Shown here piece by piece: positions 7,525-14,134 of a DNA stretch of 29,060 nt. Below the pieces are notes generated by a model. The model did no database searches. It was not told the origin of the DNA and saw nothing but the letters and a program-made list of their open reading frames with translations. A program made the position numbers and the translations under genes. Source of the DNA: an uncultured bacterium (lineage in GTDB: Bacteria > Cyanobacteriota > Vampirovibrionia > Gastranaerophilales > Gastranaerophilaceae); the NCBI GenBank assembly GCA_900551675.1, contig URXH01000013.1, positions 1 to 29,060 on the forward strand, in the 5' to 3' direction. The stretch's first letter is position 1; each line of letters opens with the position of its first letter.

Positions 7525-7554
7525 ATTATAACTTAAAAGCTTATATATTGTCAA
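7525..7554 (-). promoter_or_regulatory. Main promoter of the fab/rpmF operon
   Basis: Perfect consensus TTGACA (7549-7554) and TATAAT (7525-7530) with an 18-bp spacer on the minus strand. The predicted start is near 7518, leaving a leader of about 30 nt before the 83-aa gene. Confidence 0.8.
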
Positions 7555-7561
7555 TTTAATA

Positions 7562-7675
7562 ACATAATATATGTTATCAGAAGTGAATAAGTCTTTACGG
7601 TGCGCAAAAGCGCACGAAATATAATCTCCGTCCCTCCTTGTGGGAGAGGGACATCTTCTAAAACATATATTATGT
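7562..7675. repeat. 114-bp inverted-repeat-bounded element with internal hairpins
   Basis: Perfect 14-bp terminal inverted repeats (ACATAATATATGTT at 7562-7575 and its complement at 7662-7675). Inside are a near copy of the repeat core (AATAAGTCTTTAC, 7586-7598), a perfect hairpin GTGCGC-AAAA-GCGCAC (7600-7615), and a GC-rich palindrome (GTCCCTC / GAGGGAC, 7630-7652) of the same type as the insertions in the U32 gene. It codes for nothing visible and looks like a small composite non-autonomous repeat. Confidence 0.55.
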
Positions 7676-7718
7676 AAAAAACGGAACCGCTTTGCTTTTA
7701 AAGACAGTTCCGTTTTTT
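7676..7718 (-). terminator. tpiA terminator
   Basis: 12-bp arms AAAAAACGGAAC (7676-7687) and GTTCCGTTTTTT (7707-7718) around a 19-nt loop, 21 bp after the tpiA stop. The T-run suits the minus strand and the structure is symmetric. Confidence 0.85.
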
Positions 7719-7739
7719 ATATCTTATCATTTATTAAAA

Positions 7740-8540
7740 TTAATGAACAAGTGAAAGTTTCATTGTTTTTTCGATAATTTCATTTAAGCTGTCAGCTTTT
7801 AATGAAGCTCCGCCGATTAAAGCGCCGTCAATATCTGATTTAGACATTTGTTCTTCAATTGTTGAAGGTTTAACAGATCCGCCGTAAAGAATTCTAATAG
7901 AATCAGCAGCTTGTGCTCCGGCAACTTCTTTAACCACACTTCTAATCATTGCAATAACTCTGTTAGCTTCATCAGCATCGCAGGTTTTGCCTGTACCGAT
8001 AGCCCAGATAGGTTCATAAGCAATAACTGATTTTGCAACATCTTCTGATGAAATTCCGTCTAATGCAGCTTTAATCTGTCCTGCAATCCAGCTGTCTGTA
8101 ACACCTGCTTCTCTTTGTTCAAGAGTTTCACCGCAGCAGATGATAGGAATAAGCCCGCCTGCTAAAATTGCTTTAGCTTTTTTGTTAATCATTTCATCTG
8201 TTTCCGAGAAATATTGTCTTCTTTCAGAGTGGCCGATAATTACATAATCGCAGCCTGCATCTTTCAACATTTCAACAGAGATTTCACCTGTGTAAGCACC
8301 TGATTTTTCCCAGTGGCAGTTCTGGCCTGCGATAGAAATTTTATTGCCGCCGCATCCGCAATCACATTTTACAGCTTCTACTGCTGAAATTGACGTAAAT
8401 ACCGGAGCAATAACAATTGTCGGTAATTCAACAGCTGTGTAATCTTTTACAAAATTTTTAACACCTTCAAAAACTTCTTTAGCTTCTGAACGGCACAAAT
8501 TCATTTTCCAGTTTCCTGCAATAATAGGTTTTCTTGTCAT
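7740..8540 (-). CDS. tpiA: Triosephosphate isomerase
   Basis: Interconverts dihydroxyacetone phosphate and glyceraldehyde 3-phosphate in glycolysis. All catalytic residues are seen: N10 and K12 (AGNWKMN), H104 (IIGHSERRQYF) and E176 (IAYEPIWAIGTGKT). The phosphate loop LYGGSVKPST and the GALIGGASLKA end are intact. Length 266 aa is slightly above 250; a short Cys/Gly-rich insert (CDCGCGG, residues 59-65) precedes beta strand 3. SD AAGGAG is 7 nt upstream. It has its own promoter and terminator, so it is monocistronic. Confidence 0.97.
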   Translation of the reverse strand: MTRKPIIAGNWKMNLCRSEAKEVFEGVKNFVKDYTAVELPTIVIAPVFTSISAVEAVKCDCGCGGNKISIAGQNCHWEKSGAYTGEISVEMLKDAGCDYVIIGHSERRQYFSETDEMINKKAKAILAGGLIPIICCGETLEQREAGVTDSWIAGQIKAALDGISSEDVAKSVIAYEPIWAIGTGKTCDADEANRVIAMIRSVVKEVAGAQAADSIRILYGGSVKPSTIEEQMSKSDIDGALIGGASLKADSLNEIIEKTMKLSLVH

Positions 8541-8635
8541 AGTAACTCTCCTTTTTTATCCTTTTTATAAATTATCCTGTTACTTAGTCTTTAACAGAGG
8601 CTGCGCCTCCTTTTTTAATGCCAAATTACATTAAT

Positions 8636-8663
8636 ATTATATGAGGAAAATATTTTATTGCAA
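8636..8663 (-). promoter_or_regulatory. tpiA promoter
   Basis: TTGCAA (8658-8663), 16-bp spacer, TATAAT (8636-8641) on the minus strand. The leader of about 90 nt contains a small hairpin (GAGGC-GCA-GCCTC on the minus strand, 8598-8610). Confidence 0.65.
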
Positions 8664-8679
8664 TCATACACAAAAACAC

Positions 8680-8708
8680 TTGAAATTTATAAAAACATGA
8701 TTTATAAT
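8680..8708 (+). promoter_or_regulatory. Plus-strand promoter facing the 21-codon ORF
   Basis: TTGAAA (8680-8685), a 17-bp spacer and TATAAT (8703-8708). No plus-strand gene follows. A transcript from about 8715 would run antisense through the terminator and the whole 21-codon ORF, as expected for a type I antitoxin RNA. Confidence 0.6.
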
Positions 8709-8714
8709 AAAGAA

Positions 8715-8815
8715 AAGGGCGGGACAAGTTCCAGCTTGCCCCATTAAAAGCCCCTGTTATGATTGTTTTAGAACTAGTAGTATCAAAAAGATTATTACTA
8801 GTTCTTCTGTATTTA
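8715..8815 (+). ncRNA. Putative antisense RNA (type I antitoxin-like)
   Basis: Inferred from the consensus promoter at 8680-8708. The likely 3' end follows a hairpin with 10-bp arms AGAACTAGTA (8770-8779) and TACTAGTTCT (8796-8805), then a U-rich stretch. The RNA would be about 100 nt and fully complementary to the small ORF's coding and 3' region. The 3' end is uncertain because the U-run is interrupted. Confidence 0.4.
8721..8742 (-). terminator. Terminator of the 21-codon ORF transcript
   Basis: On the minus strand GGGGCAAG pairs with CTTGTCCC (one G-U pair) around a 6-nt loop, followed by GCCCTTTTCTTT. The G-U pair makes it stable only as minus-strand RNA. Confidence 0.65.
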
Positions 8816-8822
8816 CAATCAT
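8757..8822 (-). CDS. 21-aa hydrophobic peptide, candidate type I toxin
   Basis: The frame encodes MIVNTEELVIIFLILLVLKQ plus a final S. Eleven consecutive aliphatic or aromatic residues form a short membrane-type helix with a charged residue on each side. It is preceded by a near-perfect SD (GGAGGTGAT at 8827-8835) 8 nt from the ATG, stronger than that of most genes here. It has a possible promoter (TTGCCT-17 bp-TAAAAT, 8912-8940), a terminator and a consensus promoter on the opposite strand. This layout resembles Ibs/Sib and Fst/TxpA type I modules. Sequence homology to those families is not claimed. It is too small for routine gene finders. Confidence 0.5.
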   Translation of the reverse strand: MIVNTEELVIIFLILLVLKQS

Positions 8823-8911
8823 TTTTATCACCTCCCTCCTTTTTCGGTTTAACAAATTTACAGTTTGCGCCGTAAAGGTATGGATATGATATTAGGGCTT
8901 GCCCATTTATA

Positions 8912-8940
8912 ATTTTAGATTTTATCAATAAAAAAGGCAA
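8912..8940 (-). promoter_or_regulatory. Possible promoter of the 21-codon ORF
   Basis: TTGCCT (8935-8940), 17-bp spacer, TAAAAT (8912-8917) on the minus strand. The predicted 80-nt leader contains small stems (GGGC-AA-GCCC; TTTAC with GTAAA) that could limit access to the SD. The match is moderate. Confidence 0.35.
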
Positions 8941-8956
8941 TATTATTAAAATAATG

Positions 8957-9235
8957 CTAATCTTTTTTCTCGAAATTTGTTGTTCTTAAAAGCAGCAATT
9001 TAGCTTTGCCATCAGGTAAATTTAATTCATTGATAAAATTATTTAGTAATTCTTTATGTTCTTTTAAATAGTCCTTAATTATAAAAATATAATCAATAAC
9101 ATCTGCAATTTTAGGCGGTTCAAAATCATTATCCAGTGCAACAAGAAGCATGTTGATAAGACTTTCAATGTTGTTAATATTTTCTTTTATACTTTCAAAT
9201 TTCTGCTTAAATTGATTTTCTTCTTCATTTGTCAT
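8957..9235 (-). CDS. Small helical acidic protein, unknown function
   Basis: 92 aa from MTNEEENQFKQKFESIKENI; the sequence looks wholly helical, with possible coiled coil at residues 8-45, and no signal peptide or known domain. I choose 9235 because AAAGG lies about 6 nt upstream; the longer in-frame start at 9313 would read through the operator-like repeats. It is divergent from the XRE regulator at 9301 and shares its control region, so the two probably form a regulator-target or regulator-partner pair. Confidence 0.55.
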   Translation of the reverse strand: MTNEEENQFKQKFESIKENINNIESLINMLLVALDNDFEPPKIADVIDYIFIIKDYLKEHKELLNNFINELNLPDGKAKLLLLRTTNFEKKD

Positions 9236-9250
9236 AACTTGCCTTTCAGA

Positions 9251-9301
9251 CACCTCATAGGTGGTAGATAGTACACATAACATGTAACATAATAGGTGGT
9301 A
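9251..9301. promoter_or_regulatory. Shared operator-like region of the divergent pair
   Basis: Direct repeats ATAGGTGGTA at 9257-9266 and 9292-9301 are 35 bp apart. The first forms a palindrome CACCT-CAT-AGGTG (9251-9263). The stretch between contains GTACACATAACATGTAAC, itself partly symmetric. Such a set is a plausible binding site for the adjacent XRE protein, giving autoregulation; this is inference. Confidence 0.45.
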
Positions 9302-9309
9302 TGTGTCAA
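9283..9309 (-). promoter_or_regulatory. Possible promoter of the 92-aa gene
   Basis: Perfect -35 TTGACA (9304-9309, minus strand) inside the first codons of the XRE gene, then 17 bp to a weak extended -10 (TG-T-TACATG). The second ATAGGTGGTA copy lies in the spacer, where a bound repressor would block it. Confidence 0.4.
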
Positions 9310-9540
9310 CCATCCGATGAATTTGAATATTTTTTGAAAACCTTAGGCAAAAATATCAATAAGGTCAGAAAAAATATTAATTTATCTCAAGAACAACTTG
9401 CATTTAATATAGATTCCGCAAGAAATTATATCGGATGCATAGAGCGGGCTGAAAAAGTGGCAAGTTTAAAAACGTTGTTTAAAATAGCAAAAGTTCTAAA
9501 TACCACTGTTGAAGATTTATTGAAAAATACAATGGAATAA
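9301..9540 (+). CDS. XRE-family transcriptional regulator
   Basis: 79 aa, essentially one Cro/C1-type helix-turn-helix: LGKNINKVRKNINLSQEQLA then FNIDSARNYIGCIERAEKVA, with the recognition helix around residues 38-50, and the family ending IAKVLNTTVEDLL. The motif AGGTGG sits only 1 nt before the ATG, too close for a normal SD. Translation may be leaderless or the sequence may serve as an operator instead. It probably controls itself and the divergent 92-aa gene. Similar solo regulators accompany toxin-antitoxin and mobile loci, but no partner toxin is evident. Confidence 0.88.
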   Translation: MCQPSDEFEYFLKTLGKNINKVRKNINLSQEQLAFNIDSARNYIGCIERAEKVASLKTLFKIAKVLNTTVEDLLKNTME

Positions 9541-9547
9541 TTTTTAT

Positions 9548-9555
9548 GCTACAAT
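9548..9555 (+). promoter_or_regulatory. Extended -10 promoter of ribE (leaderless start)
   Basis: TGCTACAAT (TG at 9547-9548, hexamer 9550-9555) ends 6 nt before the ribE ATG, so transcription should begin at or within a base of the start codon. No SD is present. Confidence 0.55.
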
Positions 9556-9561
9556 AAACTT

Positions 9562-10155
9562 ATGTTTACAGGGATTGTGGAAGAAACAGGATTTATAAAA
9601 AGCTTTGACGGGAAAAAACTTGTCATTGAATGTAAAAATATACTTGACGGTACAAAAATCGGCGACAGTGTTGCAATTGACGGCTGCTGTCAGACAGTTG
9701 TTGCAATGAATGCAAATTCTTTCAGTGCTGATGTAAGTTCTGAAACTTTGAAAATTACAAAAGGTTTTAAAACAGGTGAATGCGTAAATCTTGAAAGAGC
9801 ACTACTCCCACAAACCAGAATGGGCGGTCATATTGTACAAGGACACATTGACGGAACAGGGAAATACTTAGGTGATATGACCTTTGAAGTGCCGAAAGAA
9901 TTAGATAAATACATTGTCTACAAAGGTTCTATTACAGTAAACGGTGTCAGCTTAACTGTTTCTAAAAACCAAAATAATACGTTCAGTGTTGCAATTATCC
10001 CGCATACATTAGAAAATACCAACCTAAAATATTTAAAAATCGGAGATTTGGTGAATATTGAAACAGATATTTTAGGCAGGTATGTTGAAAAATTTTTATC
10101 AACGAAAAATAATAATATTACAGAAGATTTTTTGAAAGAAAACGGGTTTATGTAA
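9562..10155 (+). CDS. ribE: Riboflavin synthase, alpha chain
   Basis: Last step of riboflavin synthesis: dismutation of two 6,7-dimethyl-8-ribityllumazine molecules. Two lumazine-binding repeats are seen: the first opens with MFTGIVEETG and contains MGGHIVQGHIDGTG, which leads into the second, with GSITVNGVSLTV. At 197 aa it is near family length. No SD lies upstream; the -10 box is 6 nt before the ATG, suggesting a leaderless mRNA. The stop is 1 bp before ribBA, so the two form an operon. ribD and ribH are not in this window. Confidence 0.95.
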   Translation: MFTGIVEETGFIKSFDGKKLVIECKNILDGTKIGDSVAIDGCCQTVVAMNANSFSADVSSETLKITKGFKTGECVNLERALLPQTRMGGHIVQGHIDGTGKYLGDMTFEVPKELDKYIVYKGSITVNGVSLTVSKNQNNTFSVAIIPHTLENTNLKYLKIGDLVNIETDILGRYVEKFLSTKNNNITEDFLKENGFM

Positions 10156-10156
10156 A

Positions 10157-11365
10157 ATGGAAAATTTTAAATTTGATAGCATAGAATCTGCTCTGGAAGA
10201 TTTTAAAAACGGAAAAATGATTATCGTTGCAGACGATGAAGACAGAGAAAACGAAGGCGATTTAATCTGTTCGGGACAAATGGTTACGCCTGAAATTATA
10301 AAATTTATGGCAGAGAATGCAAAAGGGCTTATCTGTCTTGCAATTGCGCCTGAGATTGCAGAAAAAATGAACCTGCCGCAAATGGTAGAACAAAACAGCG
10401 AGTCAATGAAAACAGCTTTTACCATAAGCATTGATGCAGCTGAAAAATACGGAGTAACAACAGGGATTTCGGCATTTGACAGAGCAAAGACAATTGAAGT
10501 TTGTCTTGCACCTGATGCTCAGCCGTCTGATCTTCGCCGTCCGGGGCACATGTTTCCATGCGTTGCAAGAAAGGGAGGCGTTTTAACGCGTACAGGTCAT
10601 ACAGAAGCCGTTGTTGATTTAGCACGGCTCTGCGGTCATATTCCCGCAGGTCCGATGTGCGAAATTATGGGCAAAGACGGGCACATGGCAAAACGTGATG
10701 AACTCTATGACTTTGCACAGGAACACGGGATAAAATTTATCTCGGTTGCAGAATTAATCGCCTACCGCCTGAAATCGGAAAAAATTGTAACCCGCGAAGC
10801 AGAAGCGCATCTGCCGACTCAATTCGGCGAATTTGAAATTTACGGCTACGTAAACCATATTACGGGACAGGAAAGTGTTGCGTTAGTGAAAGATGACGGC
10901 TCTGATAAAGTTCCCTTAATCCGTGTTCACAGCGAATGTCTGACAGGCGACATCTTCCACAGCCTGAAATGCGACTGCAATTATCAGCTCCACAGCGCTC
11001 TGGAAATGATTAACGAATACGGGAAAGGCGCACTGATTTATATGAAAGGGCATGAAGGCCGCGGAATAGGAATTATCAATAAAATTAAAGCTTACCATCT
11101 TCAGGAAGAAGGACAGGACACGGTCGAGGCAAATATTTCTCTAGGCTTCAAAGCTGACCTGAGAGATTACGGCATGGGTGCACAAATTATAAGGGATTTA
11201 GGCTTTAATAATTTTAAACTCATTACAAATAACCCGAAAAAAATCATCGGTTTGAAGGGTTACGGGCTGACTGTTCATGATATAGTTAAAATACCCCCGT
11301 ATATTAATAAGTTCAACAAAAAATATATGGAAACAAAAAAAGAAAAAATGCATCACATGCTGTAA
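10157..11365 (+). CDS. ribBA: Bifunctional DHBP synthase / GTP cyclohydrolase II
   Basis: Supplies both precursors of riboflavin: 3,4-dihydroxy-2-butanone 4-phosphate and the pyrimidine from GTP. The N-terminal RibB domain (about 1-205) has DDEDRENEGD at 26-35 and GHTEA at 147-151. The C-terminal RibA domain has zinc ligands C261, C272 and C274, GHEGRG at 298-303 and DLRDYGMGAQ at 334-343. 402 aa is typical. It begins 1 bp after ribE with little SD, implying translational coupling. No FMN riboswitch is seen upstream. Confidence 0.96.
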   Translation: MENFKFDSIESALEDFKNGKMIIVADDEDRENEGDLICSGQMVTPEIIKFMAENAKGLICLAIAPEIAEKMNLPQMVEQNSESMKTAFTISIDAAEKYGVTTGISAFDRAKTIEVCLAPDAQPSDLRRPGHMFPCVARKGGVLTRTGHTEAVVDLARLCGHIPAGPMCEIMGKDGHMAKRDELYDFAQEHGIKFISVAELIAYRLKSEKIVTREAEAHLPTQFGEFEIYGYVNHITGQESVALVKDDGSDKVPLIRVHSECLTGDIFHSLKCDCNYQLHSALEMINEYGKGALIYMKGHEGRGIGIINKIKAYHLQEEGQDTVEANISLGFKADLRDYGMGAQIIRDLGFNNFKLITNNPKKIIGLKGYGLTVHDIVKIPPYINKFNKKYMETKKEKMHHML

Positions 11366-11382
11366 CAATAAGGAATTAGGAA

Positions 11383-12372
11383 ATGGACAACAACAACTTT
11401 GAAGCAAGATTATTAACCGCAGATGACTATAAAGGATTTGCAACGGTATACAATGACTTTAGAGACAGAGCTGTTGATGAATACAAATTTGAACTTGAAC
11501 CTTTAGGGTTTGATGATTTTGTTGATGCGGTTGAAAAAAAACTTATCGAATGTGTTGTCCTATTTGAAAGCTCAATTCCTGTCGCATTCCTTGTTTATAC
11601 AACTGCGATATCAGAGGCTATTGAGTTAAATATAATCCACTCCTTCAAAATGGAAAATATGATTGAACGCGGAATGTACTTAATTAAAAAATTCCTTGAG
11701 CTTACAAAATCCGAAAGATATGATAAAGTTGTATGTTATCCGATGCTCGGCGAACAAAAAAATCTTATAGCCGACATTGCCCGCTACGGTTTCAAATTTG
11801 TAGGAATTGCAGTATTGAGATTTATGATGTCAGGGACAAACTCACGTGATATATTGAAAATCACACAATTATCACAGCTTGACAGCGAATACCGCCTTGT
11901 TGACTGGCAGGACAAATATTTTGAAGATGCTGTGGAAGTTGTTCAGGAAGGTTTTGAAACTTCTGCCGATGCCCTGTTTGATCCCAGATTTAAAACATTA
12001 GACGGCACCCGCGATATTATTACAAAAATTGTTAAAAATATCTATGCAGAATTTCTGCCGGAAGCAACAACCGTAATGCTTTATAACAATATACCCGTGG
12101 GATTTTGTTTCATGAATCTTACAGGCGGAAGAATTGCAAATATCCCGATAGTTGCAATAAGAAAAGAACATCAGGGCAAGGGTTTGTCAAAACATATGCT
12201 GAAAAAATCGGTTGAATCTCTTATCCGCTTGGCAGACAACGGCGAACGCCCGATTACGGAAGTTAATACAACAACCGAAACAAATAATTTTCAGGCGCTG
12301 AAAATGTACAGACATCTCGGATTTAAAGAAGATTACAATTATCCTCAGGCATATCTTCCTGTAAAAGATTAG
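11383..12372 (+). CDS. GNAT-family acetyltransferase
   Basis: 329 aa. The C-terminal part (about 180-329) is a clear GNAT fold: the acetyl-CoA loop is IVAIRKEHQGKGLSKHML (residues 257-274) and the fold closes with NTTTETNNFQALKMYRHLGF. The N-terminal half has a similar strand-helix pattern, including FLVYTT and ARYGFKFVGIAVLRFMM, and may be a degenerate second GNAT domain. The substrate cannot be told. It starts 17 bp after ribBA behind GGAATTAGGA, so it is probably part of the ribE-ribBA operon. Confidence 0.85.
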   Translation: MDNNNFEARLLTADDYKGFATVYNDFRDRAVDEYKFELEPLGFDDFVDAVEKKLIECVVLFESSIPVAFLVYTTAISEAIELNIIHSFKMENMIERGMYLIKKFLELTKSERYDKVVCYPMLGEQKNLIADIARYGFKFVGIAVLRFMMSGTNSRDILKITQLSQLDSEYRLVDWQDKYFEDAVEVVQEGFETSADALFDPRFKTLDGTRDIITKIVKNIYAEFLPEATTVMLYNNIPVGFCFMNLTGGRIANIPIVAIRKEHQGKGLSKHMLKKSVESLIRLADNGERPITEVNTTTETNNFQALKMYRHLGFKEDYNYPQAYLPVKD

Positions 12373-12480
12373 TATTTGAGGTTTATTTAACTTTTTTCAC
12401 TATCTCGTTGTGTATTAAACGGCTTTTAACAAGTACAAAAATCTTAGAACTGATTTGGGATTTATAAATAAATTACCTGC

Positions 12481-12508
12481 TGGACAAAGAAAAAAAAATC
12501 ATTATAAT
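12481..12508 (+). promoter_or_regulatory. Promoter of the 373-aa gene with an A9 spacer tract
   Basis: TGGACA (12481-12486), a 16-bp spacer containing nine consecutive A (12490-12498), and TATAAT (12503-12508). The -10 ends 7 nt before the ATG at 12516, so the mRNA is probably leaderless. The rest of the 143-bp gap upstream shows nothing else. Confidence 0.6.
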
Positions 12509-12515
12509 TAAAGCT

Positions 12516-13637
12516 ATGGCAGATTTGAATTTGGGGTATTTAATTTCAAAATTTGTAAACTATCAGGCAGTAAACACTAAAAGACAAGCCGCCTCAAATA
12601 AGCCTGCTCAAAGTTCCTTTCCCCCCGCGCCGCAACCGGCAGCACCTGCATCCGGTGCTGCTCAGAGTGCAGCTTATACAACACAAACAGCAAACATGAC
12701 AGGGATAGACCAGTCCGTTTATGTTAAAGAAATGATGAACCTGCCCAAAAATTTGAATGAACTCTTATACATTCTGCAAAAAAATATTACCCTTGCCCAA
12801 TTTAACCAACAGTTTGCAAGGCAAATAGCAATGCAAAAAAATTCTCTATCACAGACACAGGCTCAAATTCTTGCACAATTACAGGGCATGTCGCTTACCG
12901 AGGCTCAAAATATGCTCCTGACAGGCAACAAAGCAATATTAAACCAGCTGCAAAACTCAATAAGAAACCTCACAATTTCTTCAAACGGGTTGATAAATCT
13001 TTCCGAAGTTGCATCAATGATACAGGCAAACGGAAAAGAGGCTATAGCAAAACTTATAACATCAATGGCAAATTCCGCTAAACTCGGGCTTACCGACTTA
13101 AGCCAGATGAAAGATACTGCTAAACTTATAAATGCAAGCATTGCGGCAGCGTCCCAAAACGATTCCGCACAAACAATGAAACTTCTAATGCTTTTATATC
13201 TTCCCTGGCTTCCGCTTCAGGAGGGTGTAGGTTTTGATCTGGAGATAGAAGCAGGTGAAAATTCCGACGGTTCTGACAGCATTCTTGTAATAACAATAAC
13301 AACCTTGAATTACGGAACAGTAACAGCAACACTGATTCTTGAAAGCTCAAATTCAGTCCATGTAAATATAGAATGCGTAAAAGAATTTCCTAAAGACGAA
13401 CTTTTGATGCGTATAGAAGGAGATGAAAAACATTATTCAATGGAATCCGTTGTATCTTTTGAAACTTCAGCACAAACAACCGTTAACGAAGCACAGGAAA
13501 AACCCCAGGCAAAAATTAATATGAGCAATACAAATGAAATTAATCCCTACCTGCTTTTGATGTCTCACACAATAATAAGACATGTTATAGAAATTGACAA
13601 AAATACCTCTAAAGGTGTAATATCTCATGTAGATTAA
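12516..13637 (+). CDS. Unknown protein with Pro/Ala-rich linker and beta-rich C-terminus
   Basis: 373 aa, no signal peptide. Residues about 25-55 are Pro/Ala/Ser-rich. Residues 70-220 are Gln-rich helices, including AQILAQLQGMSLTEAQNMLL. Residues 222-320 form a strand-rich domain opening with LLMLLYLPWLPLQEGVGFDL. That order (disordered linker, helices, then a strand domain after a LP motif) vaguely recalls FliK-type hook-length or needle-length proteins, but no diagnostic motif is present and no flagellar gene is nearby, so I leave it unassigned. Confidence 0.75.
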   Translation: MADLNLGYLISKFVNYQAVNTKRQAASNKPAQSSFPPAPQPAAPASGAAQSAAYTTQTANMTGIDQSVYVKEMMNLPKNLNELLYILQKNITLAQFNQQFARQIAMQKNSLSQTQAQILAQLQGMSLTEAQNMLLTGNKAILNQLQNSIRNLTISSNGLINLSEVASMIQANGKEAIAKLITSMANSAKLGLTDLSQMKDTAKLINASIAAASQNDSAQTMKLLMLLYLPWLPLQEGVGFDLEIEAGENSDGSDSILVITITTLNYGTVTATLILESSNSVHVNIECVKEFPKDELLMRIEGDEKHYSMESVVSFETSAQTTVNEAQEKPQAKINMSNTNEINPYLLLMSHTIIRHVIEIDKNTSKGVISHVD

Positions 13638-13684
13638 GCTTAAATTATAAATAACGAGATTGATTTGCAAGGAGGATAAAGAAA

Positions 13685-14059
13685 ATGAAATTTGCACACG
13701 TAATGATTAGAGTAAAAAACATTGATGAATCTATGAAATTCTACACAGAACTGCTCAATCTCACAAGAAACGGCGAAATTCAGCTTGATGACAGCACCCT
13801 TTATTATCTGGGCGATGAAGACGGTCATTCACAAATTGAGCTTACCTACAACAAAGAAACGCCTAAAGACGGCTATAAAAACGGCAACGCCTTCGGACAT
13901 ATTGCATTCAAAACACGATCAATTAAAGAATTCACGGAGAGAATGGAAAAATTCGGATACAAATATCTTTACGAACCGTATTTTATGAAAGAAGTTAATC
14001 AGTATATTGCATTTTTGAAAGATCCTGACGGCAACGAAATAGAAATCATGGGAGCGTAG
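13685..14059 (+). CDS. VOC-superfamily protein, glyoxalase I-like
   Basis: 124 aa, the size of GloA. The four metal ligands of lactoylglutathione lyase are all placed: H5 (MKFAHVMIRV), E52 (SQIELTYN), H72 (FGHIAF) and E120 (NEIEIMGA). The DPDGNEIEI ending is typical. It could detoxify methylglyoxal or act on another small substrate. A strong SD (AAGGAGG) precedes the ATG. It follows the 373-aa gene by 47 bp and ends at a bidirectional terminator. Confidence 0.88.
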   Translation: MKFAHVMIRVKNIDESMKFYTELLNLTRNGEIQLDDSTLYYLGDEDGHSQIELTYNKETPKDGYKNGNAFGHIAFKTRSIKEFTERMEKFGYKYLYEPYFMKEVNQYIAFLKDPDGNEIEIMGA

Positions 14060-14098
14060 CCGTTAGTTAAATGCGGTTACAGACAATATAAGTCCAAT

Positions 14099-14126
14099 AA
14101 AAAAGAGCTTATATAAGCTCTTTTTT
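14099..14126. terminator. Bidirectional terminator between the VOC gene and uxs
   Basis: Perfect 28-bp palindrome (AAAAAAGAGCTTAT followed by its complement) between convergent genes. It gives a stem plus T-run on both strands. Confidence 0.9.
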
Positions 14127-14134
14127 ATTAATTC

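Noticed and set aside
8597..8615. GAGGC-TGC-GCCTC followed by six T on the plus strand, terminator-like
   Set aside because: No plus-strand gene or promoter reads into it; the stem is only 5 bp. More likely part of the tpiA leader.
8626..8940. Minus-strand ORF of 104 codons over the toxin-like locus
   Set aside because: No SD at its start, composition unlike the neighbouring genes, and it conflicts with the terminator, the 21-codon ORF and the tpiA promoter.
12516..13637. FliK-type hook-length control protein
   Set aside because: Only a loose likeness in domain order; no diagnostic motif and no flagellar or secretion genes nearby.
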